From: Selaginella moellendorffii | Lineage: Eukaryota > Streptophyta > Lycopodiopsida > Selaginellales > Selaginellaceae | Reading direction: 5' to 3' | Length of the DNA stretch: 64,000 nt | Assembly: GCF_000143415.4 (NCBI RefSeq) | Contig: NW_003314266.1 | Coordinates: 380,503 to 444,502, forward strand | Part shown: positions 34,294 to 47,937 of the stretch, one piece after another | Layout: each line of letters opens with the position of its first letter | Position numbering within the stretch: the stretch's first letter is position 1 | The notes under the pieces: generated by a model | What the model was told of the DNA's origin: nothing | The model's input: only the letters and a program-made list of their open reading frames with translations | The model's database searches: none | Translations under genes and position numbers: made by a program

Positions 34294-36027
34294 TGTGAGA
34301 CACAAAATCCCTAGGCCCCAAAGTGAAGCCGGAAGGGTGCCACGTGGTAGTAGCCGAAGCGAAAGCCAAACGAGCGTAATGCGTTTGGACTAAAAGCTCT
34401 GATTTGAAAGGTCAAGAGCGGGAGTGGAACTCCCAACAAAGTGCTCGAGGAATGAGCATGAAGCGAGCAATAAGCGAGGCTCTAAAAAGGGACCCAAAAG
34501 GACCAACACATGACACGTGGAAGTGTCCGAGATGGACCCGAGATGGAGTCCGAGATGGACCGAGACGGAGTCCGAGATGGAGTCCGAGATGGAGTCCGAG
34601 ATGGAGTCCGAGACAGAGTCCGAGACGGAGTCCGAGATGGATCCGAGATGGAGTATGAGATGGAGTCCGAGATGGACCCGAGATGGAGTCTGAGATGGAT
34701 CCGAGATGGAGTATGAGATGGAGTCCGAGATGGACCCGAGATGGAGTCCGAGATGGACCCAAGATAGAGTCCGAGATGGAGTCCAAGATGGACCGAGACA
34801 GAGTCCGAGATGGACCCGAGATGGAATCCGAGATGGAGACCGAGAAGGACCCGAGATGGAGTCAGAATTCGAGACCGAGACCGGGACCGGGACCGGGACT
34901 GAGACCGAGACCGAGACCGAGATCGGGACTGAGACCGAGACTGAGGCTGAGGCCGAGACCAAGCCCGAACCCGAGTCCGAGTCCGAGTCTGAGTCTGAGT
35001 CTGAGTCCGAGTCCGAGTCCGAGTTCGAGTCTGAGAGGGTGAAAGCCCAAAGCATTCATCTCCCAGACCCTGGGGGGTTTGGTGAACCCCAAAAGTATAG
35101 TAGGGAGGACTGCAGTGGAGCCAGTTTGGCCAGGAAAGGCCAGTTTTGCCTTGGAAGGCTGTACCCAGTGTTGGGTGATGAGCTGCCCACTGGGAAGTCC
35201 AAGACTAGAGTGAACACGGACCGACAAGCGGGGTAGCTTGGTGAAGTGTTCAAGAGCCGACTCTAGTTCCCCCGGGAGATTGACTAGCCGATGCTCCTAG
35301 TCCAAGTGTGGGTGGCATTACCTACTTGGATACCGGGTGTGGCTCAACGGAACCTTGCTCTAAGCCCACAGCTAGAGCACCCAAATGCGGAAGGCGGGGA
35401 GAGTACCTACGAGGCTCGCGTAAGGCCACGGTGTTCCGAAATGTTGCCCCAAGGTCCCAGACTGTGAAAAGGAAGAGGAGCCGTCCTATAGTGTAGAGAC
35501 CAAGGATACGGTCATGTGAGGAGGAAGTCCTAGAGGACCGTAGGACTTAGTGGTCGGGCTTGTGGGCCTTGGTCTAATGGCAGTGTTGGCGAACACGGCC
35601 ATGGGCAGAAAGGGATTTGGTGGGGACCGGAAAGGGGATATTGGGGAAGGTTATTCCCCATGTTTATGGGCATCCTAAAAATGCTAAGGAGTGGATCTGG
35701 GATGATCACTCATGGATGGATGGCCTAGTCTTTGAGAGACGAGACTGTGATGTAGGTGGTGTCAGACCACCGATATGACCAAGATGAATGAGCATGGCCT
35801 TAGCGTAACGGGCCAATATGTCGGTGGTACCTTGGGGTGTCGGTCATGGGATCGGACACGTGGAGCACTTGGACCAAGTGCAAAGGTTGAGTGGCAGGGA
35901 TGCCATTCTTGGGGCTAGCAAGCCCAAGTCCAAAATAGGACATATGGAGGTTGTGAGTGAGACTCCTCTAAGTGGTCGGAGGTGTGGTTAAGTGACTAAA
36001 GTAGAATGAAAAATTTAGTCGATTACA
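34294..36027 (+). repeat. Family C LTR followed by a primer-binding site
   Basis: The LTR is 1734 bp, TGTGAGACAC...TCGATTACA, inverted relative to the solo LTR at 10001-11745. It holds a GAGTCCGAGATG minisatellite (34530-35030). TTGGTATCGGAGC, a tRNA-Met-type primer-binding site, starts 2-3 bp after its end. Its partner LTR was not found in the window. Confidence 0.8.
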
Positions 36028-39000
36028 ACTTGGTATCGGAGCAGTTCCTTAGTTCGACTTTTATTAGTGCTCAAGTATATCACCATTGATATTGGCATCG
36101 GAAGGTCCTAAGTGTGGGCCTATCCTTGAGGAGTAGCATGTCGAGAGGACATGGCTCTCCACTCAAGTTCATGCGTGAACTTGGGCGCGATGTGTGGATA
36201 GAAAAAGGGCTAGTAAGGGAACGACTTTGGGATTTTGGGAACAGTATAAGGGTTTCCTTAAAGGGTTGAGGATGTGATCTATATGAGTGTTTGAAATAGC
36301 CAACTGGCTAATGTAGTTGTGATAAACAACTATAGTTGGGATCACGGGAAAGATAGAGACTCCAAAGCAATAAAAGAGTCATAAGATTATCCTTATATAG
36401 TTGAGGTTGGTGCTCATGAATGTGAGACCAGAAGTAATGACCGCGGAAGGTCAAATATGGAAAAGGACACAAGTCCTTGAAATGGTAGCTAGAGCTACCT
36501 CTAATAAATGCTAGAACAACCCAAGGAGTTGGGGATGTACTCAGAGAATGAGTTGGTATTCTCATCACATGGACAATTGGTCTTAAGGGGCAAAAAATTG
36601 CCCCAAGGAAACAAATCAAGTGTCGGAGTAACACTTGCAAGGATGGTCCTTGTGAGTAGGACTTGAATACAAGAAGTTGTATTCCAATGAGTTGGCACCT
36701 CAAAGGTAGGACCTCACGGGTCGTCGGATGAAAAAGTCCAAAAAGCTGGATAACTCAAATAAAGTTAAGGAATAATCCTAAAGGATTGATGGAAGCATTT
36801 GGACTGAGGTGTGTTGTACCCTACAAAGGATGGGGGGGGGGATCATAGGATCCAAGTATGAGAACAGAGGGTATCTCATTGATGGCAGAATGTGCCATAC
36901 TAAAGCCATGGGAAAGGTGTTTCCCAAAAAGAAAGCAACTTTGGCATCAAGTTGTGTGTGAACACTATGGTGTAGTGCTAATTGATAGTTAGTATGAAAA
37001 ACGACTGCTTTGGTCTTGGCAAAGACCTAGACACAAGTAAGAAATGTCATAGAGGTAGACTCGTGGAGCCGTTGGTGTGGAGACACCAAATATGCCAAAG
37101 TGAGATACCTTAAGGTTATGTTGATGGGTTCATAGGAACCCCTTGCCAAGGGAATGGCATAGCCTAAGCCGGAAGGCATGTGGTTGGAGTGTGGTGACCC
37201 AAATAATGATGGAGGTGTGGAAGCACTAAGCAATGAGTTGTAGGACTTGACAATTATGGGGCAACTAAGTAAAGGGTGCAAGATAATTGGTTAAATGGGT
37301 AAAAGGTAGCTACCCAAAATAAGGAAGTTAAATATACCATTACGAGGGATAAATTGTTTATGTTGCAATATAGAGAATCAATGTCGAAAAAGGAAATGCT
37401 CATTGTCAAGAAGACTATCATTGAGACACCCAAACACTCTGGAACACCAGGAGGTGGTGGTTAGTTTCATAAGGGCAATAGATAAAGCCCAAGGGACTAA
37501 ATCCCTAGCAAATGATGGATAGGAGATGCCATCCAAACGTCCAAGGTTGTGGAGACGGGAGGAATCCGTCTACCCGATTTGGACAAAGCCAAAGATGGGA
37601 TTTTGGCAAGGTTAGTGATGGGCATATCGAGGCCCATAAGTAGCAACGGTAATCCCGGTATGTGGGATTATAAGTTGAGCATGCCTAAATTGAGGAACCA
37701 CTCCCTAAACTATCGGGTAAGTTCATTCCTATGATTACTTGCTAAGGCATGGTAAAATGTGCAAAGCTATCTTCCTAGTTTTGAGGAGAATAACGAAAGG
37801 AAACATATGGGGCCAAAAGGCAAGTAGTATTGGGATGAAACTGAACCATAGAAATTGAAGGACATAACCAATGGTGGTTATGTAAGTTGGGAGTGGAAAA
37901 TCAAGAGGGTTCTCGAGGATGTTGTTACTAGCAACCGCGGTGCCATGGAAAGTCTAAAATGTGGAATTATCTATGTTGGATCATATGGTGAGTAGGGAGC
38001 TTGCAAAGGAGAAGCCTTAGCAAGCTAAGGAACAGAGTTCTTTGGAGTTTCCCAAAGACAATTTTAGGTAAATAAGTACCTAGAAAGCCAAGTGTAAATA
38101 GTTCCTAGAGCGCGCGAAATCAGAGTGGCGCAGCAGAAGCGTGGTCTTGAAACTGGCTATGAAGCAAGGCTATCAAGGTTGGGGAAATAGTTCCCGAGTG
38201 TTCAAAGAGAGGGCTTTGAACAAAAGTCGATGGTTAAGGACTTTCACGCTTATGCATAAACCATGTTACGGTGGCCGGATGACTTGCTAAGTGAGATTGG
38301 CGAGTCAGGGGAACAAATCTCCTAGTTGAAGGTGCTAACTTCAAAAGGGATGGCCCATGGGGCCGAGCATGGAGGAGTCTATGCATGATCATAGACTTGT
38401 CAAGTGAGAGGACTTGGCAGTACGGAGGAACTAAGTTCCTAAGCTGTGATCTATAGCGCGCTTTAAGTATAAGTTGGTGCACCGGCGTGGGGAGTCACAC
38501 CAGGCATCCTCTGTGATGCCATCCGTAGATGCATATACGGAGGTTGGGTTCGAGTCTCAACCCTCTAGTGTTTGGGTTCGAGTCCCAAATCACTAGGGCG
38601 TGGTGATGGTTTGGAATATGAGGACACTCATTTTTTGGTGGTCATGGACTCTCAGTGAGGAGACTGGTTTGGGCACACCGCCAAGTGAGGGATGCCTCAG
38701 AGTCGTGATGCACAGTTAGATTGTTTAGTGTGGCTCGGCATATCTAACTTGAACACTTGGTGCAAGTGGCACCAAGGACATGGTGAATGAGATGGGGACA
38801 CCAAGTCTCAGTTGCTATGGACCCTTAGCCAAAAGGGCTGGCTTGAGTGCACCGCCAAATGTGGGGGATGCCCCCGGGGTCATGGTCAACAATTTAAAGG
38901 TCTGGAAGACTTAATACCTATTGGCAAACTTGTTAAGGTGCCAAAACGTGATCACTAGGTGATCTTATGGTTAAAAATAAGGACAAGGTCCTTATAAGGT

Positions 39001-39690
39001 TAAAGGATAAAGTTCCTAGTTCAAAGTGTTGGTTTAAACTATTGATGATGGTGTGGCTTGGTCAAGATGACCAAATGGGAAGAACACCTAAGGGAAATGA
39101 TTTATGACTATGCGATGGCATAGTGAGTTCGAAGAAAGTAGTTTTAATAAGAGACCCATGGGAGGGTCACAAAGTTGGGCTAGAGATAGAAACCATAGTA
39201 GAAAATCCTAAAGAGACGTATTAGGGGTGAACACCCTCTGGACTTGGCAAAGCAAAGTCTTTGCTATAGGACCAAAGGGATACCTCGAGAATGGAGGTAG
39301 TGATCCGATGTTGCTGGGTGCAGCAATCAAGGATAGGAGCAAAAGACTAGTGGCTAAGAAAGTTTACGAAGTTGCTTAGTTATAATGATTAACCCCAAAA
39401 TGATTAATGGTGAAATTAGTTTACTTACATGTAATAGCATTGTAATAGCTTTGACTAAATTCTTAATGGTGATCTATTATGCTAAATTTTAAGGGTTTGC
39501 CCATTAAGGAGTTAGAAAAGAGTTATAGTGTTTATTTGCTAAAGCTTGTCAATTGATTTATTAGCACTTGGAGTAAATTGTTGGATGGAGAGGATGTGCA
39601 GTTAAGGCATTAACTTTGCTAACACTTGTGCTAGTGGAGATAAAATTATTATATTGAGTGATGAGGAAATTTCTTTAAATCCTGGTTTTC
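36028..39690 (+). mobile_element. Coding-poor internal region of a family C element (LARD-like or strongly decayed)
   Basis: About 3.6 kb directly follow the primer-binding site. All ORFs are short (under about 130 codons) and none shows gag, RT or integrase motifs. The tract is A/G-rich on the plus strand. It could be a large retrotransposon derivative without genes or a heavily mutated autonomous internal region. The right border is set where an inverted family C fragment begins. Confidence 0.4.
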
Positions 39691-40450
39691 CATGTTATTT
39701 TGAAACATTGTGGCCTTACACAAGCCTTGTGAGTACTCTCTCCACCTTTTGCCCTTAGGTGCCCTAGCCATATAGCTAGAGTAAGGTTCTAATGAACCAC
39801 ACTAGATATCCAAGTAAGTGGTTCCACCCACACTTAGATTGGGAGCATTAGCCATTCAATCTCCCAAGGGAGCTAGTAACTTTTAAATACTTCACCAAGT
39901 TACTTCACTTGTTTGTTTATGTTCATTCTAGTTTTAGACTCCTTAATGGTTATGGTTACTATGTAGGTATAATCTTCCTTGGTCACATTAGCCTTTCTTG
40001 GCCAAATTGGCTCTATTGGAGTCTTCCCTTTACTATACTTTTGGAGCTCACCAAACCCCCTATTGTCTGGGAGATTAATGTTTTGGGCTTTCACCCTCGG
40101 ACTCAGACTCGGACTTGGACTTGAACTCAGACTCGGAATCAAACTTAGAATCAAACTCGGACTCGGACTCAGACACAGTCTTAGGCTTGGTCTTGGTCGC
40201 ACTCTTGGTTTTAATCTTGGTCTCGGTCTTAGTCTCGGTCTCGATCTCAGACTAGATCTCGGAATCGACCTTAGACTCTATCTTAGGTCCATCTTAGACT
40301 CCATCTCAACTCTATCTCAGACTCCATCTCGAGTCCATCTCAGATCCATATCAGACTCCATCTCAGACTCCATCTCGGGTCCATTTTAGGTCTATCTTGG
40401 ACTCCACCTCGGACTCCTTCTCAAGTCCCATCTCGGACTTGTTCCTAACA
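39690..40450 (-). repeat. Family C LTR fragment, inverted
   Basis: This is collinear with 10590-11520 of the solo LTR, including the CTCGGACTC minisatellite at 40090-40440. It is shortened and strongly mutated, with many C-to-T and G-to-A changes. Confidence 0.75.
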
Positions 40451-40502
40451 CTTTAATGTGTTACAACACTTCCCATGTGTCAGTCTTTCTTGTATCCCAT
40501 TT

Positions 40503-41990
40503 TTAGTATTTAGCTTTTCCCAACATATTAAATATGTCCTCAATCTTTGGTAAAAGGTATTTGTTTTTCTTTGTATACTTGTTGAGCAACAAATAGTTTA
40601 TCCACATGTGCATAGAGGCATTTTTCTTTTTCACAAATAACACTGACGCCCCATACAATGACTTGCTCAACCTAACATACCTTTTATCCACCAACTTCTT
40701 AAGTTGGCACTTAAGCTCCTCAAGTTCCTTTTCATTCAATTGATAGGGGGGACAAACTATTGCCTTATCACCCTCGATTAACTCAATTTTATGTTCTATT
40801 AGTCATGTGGAGGATAACTCTGTCGGTAACTCCTCCGGCATAGTATCACGAAATTAGTTTAATACCTATTGTATCATTGAAGGTATATCATTTATTCATA
40901 TTTTTTTGTCGCTCCCCATTAAGAGTAAGCACACAAAAATACTGCCTTGGTTTCTTTAGTGAATTGTCCTCTCATGAACACTAGGTTCAAGCAGGAGTCT
41001 TTGGCTTTACATTGCCCTACCTTTAGGCCCTGGATTATTCTCTTCAGGCATTCGCTAGTGCCATAAGGTTTTTACCTTATCCATGCAAGGCTACCACAAA
41101 CTAATTGAACTAATCCATCCTGAAGATCACATTAAATCTCACCATATCTAACATAGTAAAATCTATATCCACTTTCCATATCTCTATTTCGACTCTTGCT
41201 TATTGAAGTACCTCATTGGTGCTTAGCTACCTTAAATAAACTTTATAGTCTTTGGTTCACCCAGCCACTACACCATTAGTCTGGCTTGCTGGATTATGTT
41301 TGCAGCCATAAAATTATCTAAAGCACCCATATTAATAAGAAACTTAACAAAGTTACCTTTGAGCTTCCCTTGGAGGGCTAGTAGATGTCGCAAATGACTC
41401 TCTACCAAAGTTGCTTGTGTAATGAGTAATTTTGAGTTAAGGACTGAATCATATACCTCAGTTTGGACTTCACCCAACTTGATAGCCATATTGACTCTGG
41501 ACTTTTTTAGGTAAAGACATTCTCTCAAAAAGTGTCTTGCTTCACCACAATTGAAATGTATATTCTTTCCCATGTTGCTAGCAAATTTTATTTTCTTATC
41601 AGTGGGTTTATCCCTTTTTACCTGACTTCCCCACGTACTTGCTCTTTAGCCACTAGATCTACCTTCCCAAAATCTTAAGAACTCATTCTTAGAGAAACTT
41701 ATTTTGAATTTTCTTTTACCATATACCCCCTTTAGTTTGGCTCCTTTGCTCAATGTAAACCCCAACTATATTGTGTTCCCTTTTTGCATATTATCATTGA
41801 AATACACTTTAATAGCTACATCTAATGCTTCCTTATAGTTAGTTAAATTTTAATGCATCACCTCACCTCAAGCCCAAGCCTATAAACTTGAAGGCATGGA
41901 ACACATCCATATCACCCATGTCTGTGACAAGTATCCTTTTGGCTATAAACCTATTCAAGAGTAGTATTTGGAAGAACATAAGTTGTATTG
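40503..41990 (-). pseudogene. Decayed Ty3/gypsy gag-protease-RT fragment
   Basis: A piece at 40739-40503 matches the RT start (LVDKRYVRLSKSLYGA, VLFVKKKNASMHMWINY) and is cut before the active site. A piece at 41573-41268 has a knuckle remnant (FNCGEARHFLREC, first Cys changed) and a protease block FLINMGALDNF where the catalytic Asp is Asn. Upstream minus-strand sequence to about 42.0 kb resembles the gag gene at 44.64-45.69 kb in opposite orientation. It is non-functional. Confidence 0.7.
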
Positions 41991-42009
41991 TTCCTTGCCT
42001 TCATCATTT

Positions 42010-43160
42010 GTCGCGAATGTGACTTCGGGTATCGAAAGTTACCTGTCGACTAGTCCTTACGGACACTCTTACCTTACTGCCACAATGGCAGGAGGTCGGT
42101 ATTGCTGAGCCTGTTATCAGTCTCCGCCTAAGCTAGTTGAGAAACTGGTCATCACATGTGCACTTAGACCGGAAGGGCACTAAGGAAGGAAATCCTAAGT
42201 TGTCATTTAGTCAAGCAGACTTGACACGGTGATGAGAAACTCATGATATTGGCTTGCACTTGCTAGTGTTGGGAACCCCCGTGATATTGAGCTTGGTCCC
42301 TCAATATCGCTAGATGATAGCTTACCGTGTTTGCCAAACACCCTCGCTATCATGCCCTTTGTGTTAGTCTCATTTCGGTCCCAAATGCTATTTATGGAAA
42401 GCGTCCAGATTTGCTCATTTGGCATATCTACGGAACGTAGAGATCGACCTGAACACAATGGTGTTCGTCCCGTGTCCAAATTCGCAATCTAGCGCCATTC
42501 CATATTTAGTAAGTTTTGAACTTGTCCTAGAGACTAACTCCTGATACTAAGGGAGGCTTGGGGTGAAAGCCTAAAGCATATTTTTTTCAGGGGGGGGGGG
42601 GGGCTGTGGGGGGTTCCAAATGTATAGTAGGGATAGTGGGTAGGTTGGGCATGGTCGACCAACCTGAGGCATAGTCTAGCTCCCACTTGCGTGCCTATCC
42701 TTGTTCTGCGTCCGGCTTGGGTCTAAGCTCAAGTTCCATTCCATGCTAGCTGGTGGAGTACCCATATCCTCACGTTAGGCCACAGGTATGCCGAAATAGC
42801 GCCAGACTCCGTTTGGCTCCGTTTTGCGTGCTGGTCCTGGCAATGGGATGTTGGTTGCTCCAGGACTGTTCCAAGTCGCTCCGGGCTCCTGTCCCTTCGC
42901 TCCTTAGGCTGTATGCTCGGGAGTTGCTCCGTGGTTCAGTTCCGTCACTCCTTGGCTCTATGTTTGGGAGTTTGGCACCGTTCTTTCGTTCAGTGGCCTA
43001 AGGCCCTGAACCTCGGGTTCCTATGGACACGTGGCATGGACACGTGGCATGTGACACGTGGCATCTATCACGTGGCACAAAGAGGGTTTAGGTTCCGTTT
43101 CGTGGTGTTATCCTATGGTAAACCACCATAGGATAAAGGGTCAAAAACACGTGCGCTACA
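42010..43160 (+). repeat. LTR family A copy, most complete
   Basis: The first half matches 550-1050 and the second half matches 32.98-33.64 kb. This copy shows both belong to one LTR of about 1.15 kb, ending GTGCGCTACA. A 12-nt G run occurs at 42589-42600. Confidence 0.6.
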
Positions 43161-43460
43161 TCATTCCAAGTGACCATTAGTCCTTCATTGGCCTTTGTTA
43201 TTCTCCACAAACACTTAGCATTATTTAATAAATATAGTTTTGCATATGGGACCTTTTCCAAGCTTGATAACTACAATGCTTAGAAGTAATCTTCCATATT
43301 GTAAAACTAATCTTCCACCATTTTAAAGTTTTTCACTCCCTTGAAGACTGGTGGGGGCTTTGGTTTGTACTTGGGAACTACTTAAGAAACTGATTCTACT
43401 TTAGTTTGTTCAACCTTGTTCGGTTTTGACTCAATCCCTACCAAAAGGTCTATGTCTTCT

Positions 43461-44584
43461 TGTAAGGAACCAACTCCCTGAGGTGTTATTAGCCAAAAGC
43501 ATAACCAAAATGACAAAGAGTTCATCGAATGAGATTGAGTCTGAGATCGAGTCCGAGACTGACTTTGAGACTGATTTTGAAACCGAGTCTGAGATCGAGT
43601 TCGAAACCAAATCCAAGACCAAGTTTGACACCGAGTCCGAAACCGAGTTTGAGATCAAGTCTGAGATCCAAGATCGGGTCCAAGACTGAGTCCAAGATTA
43701 AGTCCAAGATAGAGTCCAAGGTTAGGTTTGAGATCGAGTCTGAGATTAAATCCGAAATCGAGTCTGAGACCGAGTCTGAGGTCAAGTCCAAAATTGAGTT
43801 TGAGACCGAGTTCAAAACTAATACAGATCATGGGGTGAAAGACCAAAGCACATGTCTCCTGAGGGGGCTATAGAGGGTTCCAAAAGTACAATAGAGATAA
43901 TGAGGTCCAAGAAGCAATCTTGAAGGAACTCTTCAGTAATATTTCCAAACTAACTTGAAGTTGAAGTTGGGGCTTAGGGGCCTTGGGTGGGAGTGAGCAT
44001 AAATTCAAGTGGTGTCGAAGAGGCCACCCAAGAAAGTGCTCAAGAGCAGCTCCCACTCCCAAAAGGGAAACCGACTATGGTGCTCTTGGCTTATGTGAAG
44101 TGGTGCCCCACTTAAGTACCTTGTGGCTCATTGATCCTTGCCCTTTTTAGGGGTTTGGGCCTTTCTTGCAGGATGGAATTGAGGGAGTAGGGGTACCCAT
44201 ACTGGGCCGTTAGGCCACAGTGTTTCCCCCCGATTTCTTGAAGCAAGTTTTTCATCCAAGGCTTGGGATTTAAAGGGTTCCATAATCAACTCTTGTTATA
44301 CCAAGGGATGTTAGGAACCTGGAGGTTTGGTATGCTTGACTGCTCATGCCTGTGGGGACTGTAGCCAAACCTTAAGTCTAATTGAGAAAGAGTGTGGGAA
44401 TCTATGGACGGATAGGTAATGCTTTGTTGCTCACGAAGTAAATAGTTGAAACTAAGTAGGACCAAGTAAGAGCTAATATAGTAGATAGAAATTTTGGTTA
44501 GGGAACTTAACTAAGGCCAAGGCTATAGTGGTTGGATAGACGAATTAATATAATAAATTGGAAAGGAAAAATTCGTGGCTTACA
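43461..44584 (+). repeat. Family D LTR with GAGTCC minisatellite, followed by primer-binding site
   Basis: The LTR starts TGTAAGGAACC and ends GGCTTACA (1124 bp). TTTGGTATCGAAA, a primer-binding-site-like sequence, starts 2 bp beyond. The minisatellite at 43530-43830 is built from GAGTCTGAGATC-type units. The 5' 420 bp recur inverted at 62036-62460. Confidence 0.7.
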
Positions 44585-44643
44585 ATTTGGTATCGAAATT
44601 TTTTCCTCAGTTCTAGTGAAGTATAAAGACGGATTGTTGAGAG

Positions 44644-45690
44644 ATGGCTAAAGCAGGGCATAAAAGAACTAAGGCAGAGACAAAACCTCCTCTGAAGCTA
44701 AAGCCTCAAATCGAACAAGAAGCTATGGATGAGGAATCCTTGCACAAGGAGGACTTAAGTAAGGAATCTTCCAAATAAAAGTCTAGTGGAGAGGTTCAAT
44801 CATTCAAGGCTTAATTAAACGTTCTAGAAGGACAATTGGCACAGACCAATACCCTACTATAGACCTTCATAAACAAATTAAAGCATGACAAAAAGCGAAA
44901 GAAAAAGCAAAAGACTATAGAGGCTGGTAATGCAGAAGGCATAGACCCTTTGATGGGGATTGAGGAAAAACCAAATAAAGTTGAACAAATCGAAGTGAAA
45001 TCAATCCCCCAAATAGTTCCCATGTACAAACCAAAGCCCTCACCAGTCTTCAAGGGAATGAATGACTATAAGGTGGTGGAGGATTGATTTTATGATATGG
45101 AGGACTATTTTCGAATGTTGTGGTTAGTTGAGAAAAGCCCTAACCCTAAAGTAAACTAAATCAAGAATATTTTTAGATTTAGTTTTTCACAGGATACTAA
45201 ACTTAGAGAAAGTCCTATGTGCAAAACCATACTTAAGAGATAATGTTAAATTTTGGTGGAAAACAACAAAAGCCAACGAAAGATTGGTAGCCACTTGGGA
45301 AATGATAAAAGCAAGGATTTGTGCAACTTATGTTTTGCCAAATACTACTTTGCACTTAAAAGATGAGTTAAATAGGCTGAAGCAAGTAAGAACCATTCAA
45401 GAATATATGAATGCATTTATGGTGAAGAGGATCCTTGTCACGGATATGAATGCATTCCATGCCTTCATATTAAGCTTGCAGACCTGGGCTCAAGGTGGGG
45501 TGATGCATTAGAACCCAACCAACTACAAGGAAGTGTTAAATATAATTTTCAAGTTGTATTCAATGATAATCTGCAAAAGGGGAACACAATAAAGTTGGGG
45601 TCCATGTTTAGTAAATGAGCCAAACCAAAAGAGACATATGCCAAAGGGAAATTTAAAAAAAGTTTCTTTAAGAATGAGTCTTTAGGGTTT
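44644..45690 (+). pseudogene. Retrotransposon gag gene of the family D element, truncated
   Basis: It starts with an ATG 54 bp after the primer-binding site. It is first Lys/Glu-rich, then FKGMNDYKVVEDW (about 45045-45090), FSQDTKLRES and WEMIKARICATYVLP ... LNRLKQVRTIQEYMNAF, which is the retrotransposon gag domain. Stops occur at several points. The element is cut off at about 45.69 kb by the lectin segment, so protease and pol are missing here. Confidence 0.65.
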
Positions 45691-46340
45691 TGGAAAGTGT
45701 TAGTTTGCAAAGTTCTTCACATTTTTCAAAAGTACCTTGAATCTTTTGGCTTGGTTGACCACTTGAGTACCAAACCAATCATCTCGTTCACGGAGGACAA
45801 ATGAGGTGAAGTGTGTGGTATTGTTTCTCCCTTGGGAACCTTGTACTATGTCTATGGCTACTAACATTAGTGTGCAATCCAAGATCATGGTGTTACAATC
45901 AAAGTTGCAGACCATGCTATCAAGAGAAATGTTGTTTGGACCGACAAGCACCACATTTGTCTTGTTGTTGTGCTTGACCACATCCTTGAAAGTTACGTCC
46001 ACGTTTTGCTGCTTCCAAGTCAAATGATTTCAAAACCAGTGACACAGGATCCTGTGATCCTGAGAGGCACTGTGACACAAAGAGATTATATAAGCATAAC
46101 TGAGAAGAGCAAGTCATATGATTCATGAGCTTACCATAAGTGACAAGCTTCCACTAGGAGTTTCCACCATGGGTGGATGTCACCACTGGCACCCCGTCTT
46201 TAAAGCTGGAGTGTGGCTCAAGAATACGGACGAATTCCCAGTCATTGTGATGGAGACTTGATCATCCGAGCTTGCGGATACAGACCAGAGGAGAGGATTG
46301 TCCTCAACTACCGGATCATAGTCTCCAACAGTTGCCTTGA
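45690..46340 (-). pseudogene. EUL-like lectin fragment (copy 1)
   Basis: Only sequences matching exons 3, 4 and 5 of the intact copy remain: an exon 3 piece at about 46140-46335 and TWKQQNVDVTFKDVVKHNNKTNVV at 46023-45930. A broken exon 5 at about 45850-45730 includes a loss of the NK-TG block. First and last exons are absent, and the left end is fused to retrotransposon gag sequence. Confidence 0.75.
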
Positions 46341-46639
46341 AGATTTCATTTAGAGCAATGAAGTCAGTAATTTATACCTTGACAATTCAAATTTTAATTT
46401 ATTACACAAGAATATTTTTTAAGAACGCTAATACAGAATATTTATTAGTTAACCGTCTTCCCTTTTTGCCAACCTAAACACATTCGTTTTTTTGGGAAGT
46501 ATATGAATTGATTACAAAAACTGGTGACATTGATCATACTGCAGCTGATTAAACATTTAGAAGTGTAATTATTCATATGAACATTCATGCATAGATCTAG
46601 CATCTTCTCATCTCATTTATGAACATAAAAGTCCCAGCT

Positions 46640-47901
46640 AAACATTGTTCACTGGATTGAATTTCCAGGTCTGCTGCTCAACATATCCTTGGTTTGCAGA
46701 TGCTGGGCGAAGAACGAGAGGATGATATCACGCACTGTTCTGGTCCTGATCGTCGTTCTGCAGAGACCACTGCAAGTTCGTTCCATCCAGATTGATGGTC
46801 ACATAGTCCGTGTTTCAAGCCTGGAATCGGTCCTCAGACCACACAAAACCGTAGTCAAGAGGATCAAATTGAGTCAAGAGCACCTGCCATGAAAGGTATC
46901 TTTTGTTTAGCTTGCAAAGTCCTTCAAAAGTTTTAGGACTTACCTTGTCTCCTGAGTGCTAGACCAGTCTTGTTTATTAGGATAAACCAGGTAAAGTACG
47001 TGGTATTGTCTCGGCCACCAGCAGGAACCTTGAACCATGCCTATTACAATAATACGAATGAGATCCAAGATGATAGTGTCAGACAAAGTCACAAACCATG
47101 CCGTCGAGAGAAATGTTGTTTGGACTAACAGCCACCACGTTTGTCTCGTCGTTGTGCATGATTGCATCCTTGAAAGTTACGTCCACATTTTGCTGCTTCC
47201 AAGTCAAGTAATTGCCAAACCAGTGGCACAGAATCCTGTACACATGCGAAGGCACTGTGCAGCACAACGAGAAAAATCAAAAGGAATTGACCAGAAGTCT
47301 AGAGGATTACCATAAGCAACGATCTTCCACCTAGAGTTTTCACCCTGGGAAGATGTCACCACTGGCACTCCGTCTTTAAAGCTGGACCTCGACGACGAAG
47401 TGTGGCTCAAAAACACGGACGAATTCCCAGTCTCTGTGACGAAGACTTGATCGTCCGAGCTTCCGGAAATAGACCAGAGGAGAGAATTGCTCTCGACTGC
47501 CGGATCATAATCTCCAACAGTAAGCTGGATCAGAGCTGGATAGAGAAAAATTCAAGTGTGAGACAAACTTGTCGTGATTTATATACCTTGGCAGTGCTCC
47601 GGGAAGTTGAGGATGACTGGGAGCGAAGAGCTTTCTTGGAGCCGTGGTTTATAAACACCAACGCGGAGAGGTCACTGTTATCCTCGCTCAGGAACTGCCA
47701 TGACTCATCCCTGTACCAGAGCTGCACAAGAGATCAAAACCAAGATGCTAGATCTGGATTGACACAGATTGATACCTGGAAGGGATTGAGCGCATCCTTG
47801 AACTTGAGAACAATCTGGGTGCCTTGCTGAGTAATGCAGTAGCCAAGACAAGCAGTGGACTCGATGGTGTAGAGCTTTGGAACTGCTGTGAGAGGTTCCA
47901 T
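46640..47901 (-). pseudogene. EUL-like lectin gene (copy 2), nonsense in last exon
   Basis: ATG at 47901-47899, with a TATAAAA box 37-43 bp upstream (47938-47944). Exon 1 ends ALNPFQ as in the intact copy; exon 2 has LWYRDESWQFLS. Exons 3-5 are readable, but the exon after DGM lacks the FVLINK block in frame. The last exon has two in-frame stops (after ENRFQ-equivalent 'DRFQA' and after 'NQNSA'-equivalent). It is therefore a recent pseudogene, or a gene making a truncated protein. Confidence 0.75.
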
Positions 47902-47937
47902 TTTTAAGAGCTAGAGTAACTCTGAGATCTAGGCCCA

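Noticed and set aside
34390-35236. Long Ser/Asp- or Glu/Ser-rich ORFs
   Set aside because: They have the same cause: the minisatellite inside the family C LTR. The frames are not conserved between LTR copies.
38550-38600. Two GGTTCGAGTC boxes resembling a tRNA/SINE B box
   Set aside because: No A box, acceptor stem or terminator run was found around them, and the two copies are only about 35 bp apart.
43030-43085. CACGTGGCATG repeats that resemble the dispersed palindrome
   Set aside because: They are tandem ACACGTGGCAT units within LTR family A. They lack the GGCCnCA(T/C)GCC right arm and belong to a different repeat.
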